Shown here: positions 57,701-64,000 of the stretch, piece after piece
How positions within the stretch are numbered: position 1 is the first letter of the stretch
Layout of the letters: every line of letters begins with the position of its first letter
Origin: Chrysomallon squamiferum
Lineage: Eukaryota; Mollusca; Gastropoda; Neomphalida; Peltospiridae
Assembly (NCBI GenBank): GCA_012295275.1
Contig: CM022665.1
Location: 30,135,457-30,199,456, forward strand
Length of the DNA stretch: 64,000 bases
Reading direction: 5' to 3'
Position numbers and translations under genes: made by a program
Notes under the pieces: generated by a model
Database searches by the model: none
Seen by the model: only the letters and a program-made list of their open reading frames with translations
Told to the model about the DNA's origin: nothing

Positions 57701-60700
57701 AATGAATGAATGAATATTTAGCAACACTTCAGTACATTTTGTATTAACTTATATTAAGAATGAAGGAATAAACATAATGATGATTCACCAAAATTTTGTT
57801 AGATAGCATCTTTCATACGGGTAACAACTGTCAAGGTAATAATAATAATAAAAAAAGCTGCTGCTGTTGTTATGCATTGCATTATTCTTTAGACTGACAA
57901 GAAGGGATATTTTACATTATCCTGCAACCATTCTACATAGTGGCAAAATCGGATAACTAGACAAATTTCTATATATTTTCAAGCACTGACAAAAAATATA
58001 GCTTTTTGGATGCAGTTATAGTTACTTTGATAAATTACTTGTTATTTACATATAAATATTGTTTAGAGTTATTTCTTTAGTGTCTAATTGCAGATTTAGA
58101 TCTTAGAAGACCAGTTTGAAAAATAAATTATTGTTATTTAAGAATTATTTTGTTTTGATGTATAGTTTTTGTAGGTGACAACAAAATCAATACACTTGAA
58201 TTTACCAAGAAACAAAAACTTTTAATTTCATTTAGTTTTTATATTACTTAGTATTGCAGAATAAAAGAAATAACTGGTTACTGTCTTTAGATACCATCTT
58301 TATCCTGCTCAAGTTGAATTTTGAGCCATGCTGCAATTAGGCTTTCTAACTGGATGAAGCTGATCTTAAGACAGTAAGCAACCAGTCATTCCCTATTTAT
58401 ATGACATAGATAGGAAAGCACATACCTTGGCTTTTGATAAAACAAAATGAGAAGATCTGCCCACTGCAGAGGATTGAGCCTGCAACCAGTCATGCTTCTG
58501 ACTAAAGAGCCTGACTTTAATACCTAATGAGCATGTAGTTTTCACATAAAGATGGTATACCTCCATCCTATGGTGCAAAGACAAAATAGTTTCATGTATT
58601 AAAATCTAATGAGAACTGAGAAATATTTTTAAGTAATGGTTTTTAATCAGTTGATTTAAAATCTGAGACAGAATGATAGTTATGAAATGTTAAGAAACTT
58701 GCAACAACTATAAAAAAAAAAAAAAAAAAAAAAAAATAATAATAATAAATATAAAAAAATAAAAAATAATAATAATAATAGGCTAATAATAAAATATATA
58801 TATACTAAACAAAATCTAACAGAAACACCCCCACCCACAACAAACACAAAAAGACAACAAACCCCCCCCACTAAAAACAGAAAAAAAGACAACAAAACAA
58901 GAACCAAAAAACACCTCCAAACTACTTCACTTTCCAATACGTAGGAAGGATCATTTGACACTTGCCTTTTTGCCTGTATGCGACACTGCAATTTGATATT
59001 TACTGTATCTTCATTTTAACTTGACATTTGGTTCAACTTTAATAATGAATCTTGACATTTGGTTCATTAGCATGTTAACCATATACATTTTGTCCTACAA
59101 GTGTTAACTTACAGCTTTGCAGTCAATATTTCTACCCTGATAATAACATCTCTCTATGGAAGGAATCTTTATAGATTGTTGAAAATCTCCCTCAGACATA
59201 TCTTTTTATGTTTACATTTGTGGCCATATGGTTAAAGATTGTTCTCTCTTTTAATAAATATTTATCAGGTGTCTGTTAAAACATTCTCAGACACTACTGA
59301 ATTAAGTGATTGTGATTTTACCTCATGTATTCAAGACATTCTAAAAGGAATGTTTGAAAAATTAAATTAAGTCTGTACAAATTTTGATTTAACTTATAAT
59401 TGTATTTGACATATAAACATATAAACTTAATTCAGTTTAATGTTTTCATATTGTATTGCCAAGTATGTTAATGATTTACTATCACTGTTATGTGTTCAAT
59501 AAATTTACTTAGTCCCTCCATTTAATGGATTAAAATTTGAAATAAAATTTACTTTAAAGTCACTGTTTTTTTTATATATTCTTATGAACAGCAAATTGAG
59601 CTTGTTTTGTCATGATTGTATAGTGCCATCATTGTCAATGCTCAAAAATAAATATTGTTTTTTTATATCCAGGGAATTCGAAGATAAAATAGAGAGCATG
59701 AATGCACACACTGCCAGTGTAAACAAAATATGTGTGTACTTGAGGTGTCATCTTTTGCTAACTTCTGGAAGGGTCCGAATTTTGGTAGATTCCAGAGTAT
59801 TTGTATATTTCCCAAGTATTGCCTGGATTTTCCAAAATCTGGCAAAGAGGGTTATGTTAAATGGAGTGTCAAGTGTTTGTGTGTGTGTATGTATGAATTC
59901 TTATAATAAATTTATAGTTTTTATGCCGCATTTTAAATATGTCCAGTATCAAACTTTATTTTATTGTCTTATTTTTGATTTAATAACAATAATGTGGTTG
60001 TTTTTCTTTTCTTTTTCTTTTTTGTTTGTTTTTAGCTCTGCCTTGTGGAATTGGCAACAACACTTGTAGACAGTACATCAGCTGTGCCAACATTAAAATC
60101 AGGTAAACTATACATTTTATATCTAGCAAAAAAACAAAAGATGCTTTATCTCAGATATTAAAACTCAGGCTTGAGACATGAATATCCACAGGATCAATCC
60201 TTCTTGGTGTATCCATTGGGCTATTTCCCATTCCAGACTGTGATGCAGCTGGTTTATCAAAGGTTGTATTATGTGCTTTGATGTCTTTGCTTAGGTGGAA
60301 AATGTTTTTCTGTTAATTGATAAGAGTAACCCATATCTTAGAGCAGCTCATTTTCTTTTTTTATGTGATCATTATGCAAGTAAAATTTGACTGATTAACA
60401 ACCATTAATATTGTATTACCAGAATTTAAACAACACAGCATACAAGATTTCTTTAAAAATGTGCATGAAATATCTTGTTTGTTTGGGATTTTTAAATTTA
60501 TTTATTGATTTTTTAGAATTTGATAAATGGAATCAAAACATAATTTAATATTCAGTTAATTTTAGTTATTGAAAAATAAAAGGATATCTTTATTGTTAAA
60601 TTTCATAATAAGTATGTTATTAAATATTATGAACTTTTTTTTTCCTTAATACATTTAAAGTAAAGATATTACTAAAGATTTTTAAATTCCTGTTCAATTT

Positions 60701-60848
60701 TAAAATAAAATTGTTTGTTAATAAGAAAAACTTGTGAATAAATTACAGGTATTCTCCAGCAGGAAAGATGAAAAACCTCTCATTCTGTGAAAATTATGTA
60801 GACAATTTAATGGGACCCTGGCCGTTCAGACCACTGGAAATGTACATG
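33109..60848 (+). CDS. Secreted histidine-brace (LPMO-like / BIM1-X325-like) protein, 3' end beyond window or unresolved
   Basis: Six exons join in frame to 215 residues. Residues 1-18 (MRLCLVVFISVTWSFVDG) are a signal peptide, leaving His19 as the predicted mature N-terminus in HARFVCPRPQSP. Then come QCG (C46), PGPFTLKFEET, CILLDHIPH (C99, H104, H107), YITVNIPDVNCDRCFLKL (C143, C146) and QYISCANIKI (C176). Sequons are at N94, N110 and N167. An N-terminal His after the signal peptide plus an internal His and a Y-x-CA-(D/N)-I strand is the pattern of copper histidine-brace folds (lytic polysaccharide monooxygenases and the BIM1/X325 copper proteins). Intron phases are 0, 1, 0, 1, 2, 0. Whether it oxidises a polysaccharide or only binds copper cannot be told. 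The gene call is firm; the functional class is a motif-based inference. Confidence 0.8.
33541..33612. repeat. (AAT)n/(GAT)n microsatellite
   Basis: An AAT run followed by several GAT units, in gene 2 intron 1. Confidence 0.95.
33882..34152 (-). mobile_element. TIR-bearing non-autonomous element, copy B (short form)
   Basis: About 271 bp with inverted ends catggccataa at left and its complement at right. It is the reverse-oriented homologue of copy A at 18736-19134 and lacks copy A's internal G+C-rich block. The GAGGCaaatGCCTC palindrome is retained. It sits in gene 2 intron 1 beside a TG/TA microsatellite, and has been interrupted by A+T low-complexity growth near 33935-33980. Confidence 0.72.
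34538..34661 (+). CDS. Gene 2 exon 2
   Basis: Acceptor gttttag before CTTCCAG; donor after AAAG at gtctgt. Encodes LPEHPLDGQCGLGSTISFDS through GPFTLKFEETVIHK. The nearer ccag acceptor six bases downstream would leave the frame, so the upstream one is used. Confidence 0.88.
37685..37800. repeat. Long inverted repeat (hairpin), MITE-like
   Basis: Arms 37701-37730 (agtacaattattgtaaaatc then aacttccata) and 37755-37784 are reverse complements with one mismatch over 30 bp, separated by 24 nt. Outer A-rich and T-rich runs extend the pairing to nearly 50 bp. No terminal duplication is obvious. Confidence 0.85.
41368..41600. repeat. Degenerate tandem repeat, period about 65-72 bp
   Basis: The motif ttcttgcataagtgataaaa and diverged versions recur at about 41370, 41441, 41511 and 41576, each followed by an aatttttcacaacaaatt-like segment. 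Confidence 0.7.
42940..43036. repeat. CATA/TATG/TA and TTTA repeat tract
   Basis: A mosaic of ATAC, TATA and TTTA simple repeats. Confidence 0.9.
43463..43522 (+). mobile_element. Possible tRNA-like SINE remnant
   Basis: TAGCTGTGGGTAAGCTGTTG resembles a SINE A-box region, but the B box is not clear. A small palindrome (tgtacatca..tgatgtaca, 43574-43602) lies just downstream. Confidence 0.25.
45590..46100. repeat. Diverged dispersed repeat segments
   Basis: Two related stretches (from about 45612 and 45967) share taaatgaaattntagtaa-like starts and later ttnaatcatactt segments. They look like an old local duplication. Confidence 0.4.
46795..46877. repeat. (GT)n-(AT)n-(GA)n compound microsatellite
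   Basis: The same GT-TA-GA order as at 26815-26906. Confidence 0.95.
46924..47100 (+). pseudogene. Possible transposase C-terminal fragment
   Basis: The frame contains KELVEKCLKVNGEHFQYHL, which resembles the KCIxVNGGHFxHL ending seen in some Tc1/mariner-related transposases. Only about 20 residues look meaningful, with no upstream catalytic DDE region. It may be chance. Confidence 0.25.
47291..47409 (+). CDS. Gene 2 exon 3 (CILLDHIPH motif)
   Basis: Acceptor tgtctttcag, donor gtttgt. Encodes DSPFQISLHHFDDV through CILLDHIPHNNNATVSKGCK. The internal candidate copper-ligand histidines are here. Phase 1 in, phase 0 out. Confidence 0.9.
48356..48403. repeat. (CT)n-(CA)n microsatellite
   Basis: CT/CTGT followed by a CA run, in gene 2 intron 3. 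Confidence 0.95.
48475..48560 (-). mobile_element. tRNA-like SINE head remnant
   Basis: On the minus strand GGGAGTTCAATCCCAT fits a B box and T-arm; the A box upstream is poorly preserved. A tRNA-derived SINE fragment is likelier than a tRNA gene. Confidence 0.35.
50650..50783 (+). mobile_element. Molluscan-type SINE, body and 3' end
   Basis: It contains aggtacatataaaagataa, a ttgctactgattgcaaaaga segment, then ataaccatatattaaagtgt and a terminal ttatttaataaaatatt. In order and spacing this follows the body and tail of a tRNA-derived SINE widespread in molluscs, recalled from memory. It is diverged and lacks the tRNA head. Confidence 0.55.
51407..51530 (+). CDS. Gene 2 exon 4 (core beta-strands)
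   Basis: Acceptor cttacag, donor gtatgt. Encodes MNDYPIGHCDGSIYYITVNI through CDRCFLKLTYVSIDTAT with alternating hydrophobic strands. Its 3' end and donor are copied again about 129 bp downstream. Confidence 0.9.
51501..51746 (+). repeat. Tandem duplication of exon 4 3' end, donor site and adjacent intron
   Basis: Copy 1 (about 51501-51612) includes atcaattgacacagctacag and the used donor gtatgt. Copy 2 (about 51632-51746) repeats tcaattgatacagtacag and gtatgt 129 bp later, followed by matching intron sequence including tgtaatatttaa against ggtaatatttaa. Copy 2 has a one-base deletion in the exon-derived part. Confidence 0.85.
53569..53660. repeat. (AC)n..(TG)n self-complementary microsatellite and (TA)n
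   Basis: An AC run and a TG run face each other across a 10-nt A+T spacer, forming a potential hairpin of about 18 bp, followed by a TA run. Confidence 0.9.
54665..54710. repeat. (AC)n microsatellite
   Basis: A perfect AC run of 46 bp. Confidence 0.97.
55811..56160. repeat. 46-bp minisatellite, about 8 copies
   Basis: Units start with agtcagaatg (or agttagaatg) at 55811, 55857, 55904, 55950, 55996, 56042, 56088 and 56134, each carrying gatcagcttag and aggcatgtgacta. Spacing is 46 bp, once 47. Confidence 0.93.
58472..58545 (-). mobile_element. tRNA-like SINE head remnant
   Basis: On the minus strand TGCTCATTAGGTATTAAAG (A-box-like) is followed by GGTTGCAGGCTCAATCCTC (B-box-like) at tRNA spacing. 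Mispairing in the arms argues against a working tRNA. Confidence 0.4.
58711..58780. repeat. Poly(A) and (AAT)n tract
   Basis: About 26 A residues followed by AAT repeats. Confidence 0.9.
60036..60102 (+). CDS. Gene 2 exon 5 (CANI motif)
   Basis: Acceptor gtttttag after a long pyrimidine tract, donor gtaaac. Encodes ALPCGIGNNTCRQYISCANI and two more residues. The phase-1 entry matches exon 4 and the phase-2 exit matches exon 6. Confidence 0.88.
60186..60282 (+). mobile_element. Molluscan-type SINE, B box and central domain
   Basis: ggatcaatcc (B-box-like) is followed by ccattgggctatttcccatt, ccag and ggtttatcaaaggttgtatt. This is the order of the conserved block of bivalve and gastropod tRNA-SINEs (TTGGGCTATTTCTC then TATCAAAGGC). 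It lies in the 646-bp intron 5 of gene 2, in sense orientation. The assignment is from memory of the family. Confidence 0.6.
60749..60848 (+). CDS. Gene 2 exon 6
   Basis: Acceptor aattacag, donor gtaaga after ATG. Encodes RYSPAGKMKNLSFCENYV through GPWPFRPLEMYM. The donor is strong, implying at least one more exon, but no convincing one was found before 64000. Without splicing, the frame runs on to a TAG at 60960-60962, adding 37 residues. Confidence 0.8.
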
Positions 60849-62430
60849 GTAAGAAAAACATATGCAAACATCAGAGCAATAGCATATACTTATATACATA
60901 ATCATACTGATTTTAACAGTGGACTCTTTCAAAGCTTGGGACCATTGACATATGCCAGTTAGAGAGTGTGCCAGTTTAGAAAGATTAAAATGACATGAAA
61001 TTGGAATATGTGTTAATGCTTTATTTTGAATGTCGTAGTTAAATGACTATCAGAGTGTTAGCTGACAAAATTGCTGACACTGCTGACTGTGCTTTTTTTC
61101 ATGTTTTTCTCCAAAGAAAACTCCTCTGTCAAGGCCTCCAGATTTAATATAGGTCACAAAAGATTGTTTTCTTTTAAAATTGGACTGGAAATGGATCTTG
61201 TCTGGTGAAACCATCCAGATTTTTGAATTTGCCAATCATTACTTGGTTTTTCTCTCTGCTAAAATGTTGGTTTTGTACAATTGCCAGTAATGGTCACTAT
61301 GTTTTAGAATGTCAGATACTGTCTGTCTTTCTATCTTAAATTAATGGCTAAATCTTTTGTTTGCACAATGGATTTGATGAAAACTGTTCTATTAATTTTA
61401 CTTTAGTCTGTAATGAAAGTTTAATATGTTGCCATTTTTTAGATTGCTCTGTCATTACGAATTCAGTTAGACAATGCCAAATATGCACCATAAGAATTTT
61501 TCAGACCAAATGATTTTAAATCTAAACAAGTCAATTTGCTTAGGTATCTACACACACTAATAATAATAATCTTGTTGATTTAGCTCCATATAGTAGCTAC
61601 AAACACTAATAATAGTAATCTTGTTGATCTAGCTGCATTTAGTAATTACAAGAAGTTCAGGATCATTGTTTATCAAGTTTTCAAAGAAACATGACTATTT
61701 CATCTCATGCAACATCGTGATTATTAGCAAAATTGCTACTGGTTTAGACAGAAATCTGGATTAGTAAAATTCTGGTTTTAACAGAGTTCACTGTAGTTGT
61801 AAACAATCTTATACTAAAAAAAAGAGTGTGTGTATGGTGAAACTATAACACACACATACATATGTGCACACATATAACATCAAAGATACACAAATATGGA
61901 TGACATACTCTTCCTAATTGCATTCAAGATATATAAGATATGTCAACACAGAATTAACACATACCTTTATATGTATATAATCAATATGTATGACATTTTT
62001 TGGCTTTCTTTTTTTCTGAGAAAAAATACATCAACTTTCAGTTGTGTAACAATTCAAGTAATAATAAGAAGAAATAATAATAAAATAATAAAACACAAAT
62101 ATGAAAAATTAGACATTTTATAATAGGTTCCAAACATGTTTTGATGTTTTGTTGTTTGGAATTTTGTTTGTTTGTTTGTTGTATTAACGAAAACAGAAAA
62201 GCAGCTTATTCATGTAAGAAAAACAAATTAGTAGTGTCTGTTTTGCCTAATTGCCTGTCAAGGATAAAATTAAGTTCATACAATGAGGCTGATCAGTAAA
62301 TTAACTAACAAAGCGATGGCTGCCGTACATTATCTCAGTCTTCATTGCAGAATTGATTAATGAGACAGGATTGCAGCTTAGTTTCAGGAACACAAGATGT
62401 AAAACACTAACAGTGCTTAAACACTGTGAC
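60849..62430 (+). other. Gene 2 intron 6 or 3' region
   Basis: A+T-rich sequence with no exon I can support. There are short duplicated segments near 61555-61640 (a taataataatcttgttgatt-like motif twice). If exon 6 is spliced, the next exon lies past 64000 or is too small to recognise. Confidence 0.55.
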
Positions 62431-63250
62431 GCTGTTAAACACTGTAGATATTAGAGGAGAAATGTAACCAAGCTGTTAAATACTGTAGATATTAGAGGAG
62501 AAATGTAACCAAGCTGTTAAACACTGTAGATATTAGAGGAGAAATGTAACCAAGCTGTTAAATACTGTAGATATTAGAAGAGAAATGTAACCAAGCTGTT
62601 AAACACTGTAGATATTAGAGGACAAATGTAACCAAGCTGTTAAACACTGTAGATATTAGAAGAGAAATGTAACCAAGCTGTTAAACACTGTAGATATTAG
62701 AAGAGAAATGTAACCAAGCTGTTAAATACTGTAGATATTAGAAGAGAAATGTAACCAAGCTGTTAAACACTGCAGATATTAGAGGAGAAATGTAACCAAG
62801 CTGTTAAATACTGTAGATATTAGAAGAGAAATGTAACCAAGCTGTTAAACACTGTAGATATTAGAGGAGAAATGTAACCAAGCTGTTAAACACTGTAGAT
62901 ATTAGAAGAGAAATGTAACCAAGCTGTTAAACACTGTAGATATTAGAAGAGAAATGTAACCAAGTTGTTAAATACTGTAGATATTAGAGGAGAAATGTAA
63001 CCAAGTTGTTAAATACTGTAGATATTAGAGGAGAAATGTAACCAAGTTGTTAAATACTGTAGATATTAGAGGAGAAATGTAACCAAGCTGTTAAACACTG
63101 TAGATATTAGAGGAGAAATGTAACCAAGTTGTTAAATACTGTAGATATCAGAGGAGAAATGTAACCAAGTTGTTAAATACTGTAGATATTAGAGGAGAAA
63201 TGTAACCAAGTTGTTAAACATTGCAGATTTTGCAGGAGAAAGTAACCAAA
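62431..63250. repeat. 41-bp minisatellite, 20 copies
   Basis: The unit is gctgttaaacactgtagata followed by ttagaggagaaatgtaaccaa. Unit starts step by exactly 41 bp from 62431 to 63210 without an indel. Variants are C/T at two sites and G/A in agaggag/agaagag. The last copy is the most diverged. Confidence 0.98.
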
Positions 63251-64000
63251 TGTTTAAGCATTTTAGATGCTGTAACAAAAATGTTACTTAATCATAGATG
63301 GTTGGTGTGCCTACACAAACATGCACATATACACATTGTATTTAAAGGTTTCAACTGACTTAAAAATAATACTTACATATAATTTTGGGTGACATAATAA
63401 TTACTTTTTAGCAAAAATCTCTGGTGAACACAACAACACCAGCAATTGTTATTACTACTACTATTACAATAACTTACAATAATACTAACACTAATACTAA
63501 TACTACTAATAATTTATAATTAGGTGATCCATTTACTGTGTATATGCATATCAAATTTCTTACTGATTAAGGAAAAACAATATTATTTCATTATAATTCC
63601 AATCTGTTAAAGTTCATTTCTTGTAACACTTTTATTTGGTCAGATTTGGATCTCATAATCTATAAAAAAAAACAACAACAATAAGACAACAGTGTAAAAA
63701 CTTTGAAATTATGCATACAAAGGAATGTGTAAAAATATTTCCTGTAATTGTCTCTTAAACATTAAATGGTGAGTGGCTGTTGTCTGTTTAAGACATCAAG
63801 AACATCGCTTTGTCAATGTCAGATTTATCATTAAATAGATTTCTGACTGACTCCGAATTTGATAATTATAATTTGAGAGTCATAACTCAGACAATAATCA
63901 GTTCATTAATGATCATCTTCAGTAGGAATTAAAGAAACAACAAATTGGATGTGCATAGATTTCTAATTAGATTTTAATTTAGATGATGCTTTTCAGTTTT
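63251..64000. other. Downstream flank, no feature recognised
   Basis: A+T-rich sequence with a short ACT/AAT-type cryptic repeat near 63447-63515. No exon or RNA gene is seen. Confidence 0.6.

Larger units (their letters stand above)
51531..60035 (+). other. Gene 2 intron 4, about 8.5 kb
   Basis: Contains the duplicated donor segment, CA/TG and TA microsatellites (53569-53660, 54665-54710), a 46-bp minisatellite (55.8-56.2 kb), a tRNA-like SINE remnant (58.5 kb) and poly(A)/AAT sequence (58711-58780). An open stretch at 54769-55122 has no splice or homology support. Confidence 0.75.

Noticed and set aside
59584-60069. 161-residue plus-strand ORF, the longest after the receptor exon
   Set aside because: It overlaps gene 2 exon 5 in another frame and includes the polypyrimidine tract and acceptor of that exon; no homology recognised.
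62431-63250. CRISPR-like array
   Set aside because: The 41-bp units are contiguous with no unique spacers, and the window is eukaryotic; it is a minisatellite.
63418-63432. Possible 12-bp in-phase micro-exon (tttttag before CAAAAATCTCTG, then gtgaac) for gene 2
   Set aside because: Splice-like words of this kind are common by chance here, and no coding or homology support exists.

Overview
This is an animal nuclear genomic window: strongly A+T-rich, filled with microsatellites and minisatellites, with small exons separated by long introns that have GT..AG ends. Degraded repeats resemble tRNA-derived SINEs common in bivalve and gastropod genomes, and the two genes fit a lophotrochozoan. A mollusc is the best guess; the species cannot be named from sequence alone.

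Gene 1 (minus strand, coding exons between 1510 and 29729) is a complete type A leucine-rich-repeat GPCR, the invertebrate counterpart of the FSH/LH/TSH receptors. I assembled nine coding exons (29485-29729, 13279-13350, 12710-12784, 12056-12130, 5896-5985, 5298-5366, 4809-4877, 4382-4456, 1510-3763). All eight introns are phase 2, the frame stays open throughout, and the product is 1007 residues: signal peptide, cysteine-bearing N-cap, LRR array with one repeat per exon, hinge, seven-helix rhodopsin-like domain and a long Ser-rich tail. The expected ligand class is a GPA2/GPB5 (thyrostimulin-like) cystine-knot hormone.

Gene 2 (plus strand, from 33109, leaving the window at the 3' end) encodes a small secreted protein. 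Six coding exons (33109-33219, 34538-34661, 47291-47409, 51407-51530, 60036-60102, 60749-60848) join in frame to give 215 residues. The predicted signal-peptide cleavage exposes an N-terminal histidine (HARFVCPRP), and downstream there is a DHIPH motif and a CANI motif. This is the layout of copper histidine-brace proteins (LPMO-like or BIM1/X325-like). It is the most interesting gene here because no function can be read from its sequence with certainty.

Layout: 1-1.5 kb, 3' flank of the receptor; 1.5-6 kb, receptor exons 5-9; 6-12 kb, intron 4; 12-13.4 kb, exons 2-4; 13.4-29.5 kb, the 16-kb first coding intron; 29.5-29.9 kb, exon 1 and 5' UTR; 29.9-33.1 kb, the shared region between two divergently transcribed genes; 33.1-60.9 kb, gene 2; 60.9-64 kb, its next intron or 3' flank with a striking 20-copy 41-bp minisatellite. 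The two genes share no evident pathway. Repeats of note are a pair of TIR-bearing elements in opposite orientation (18.7 and 33.9 kb), two long imperfect hairpins (28.9 and 37.7 kb), three larger minisatellites, and a local duplication that copied the end and donor site of gene 2 exon 4.
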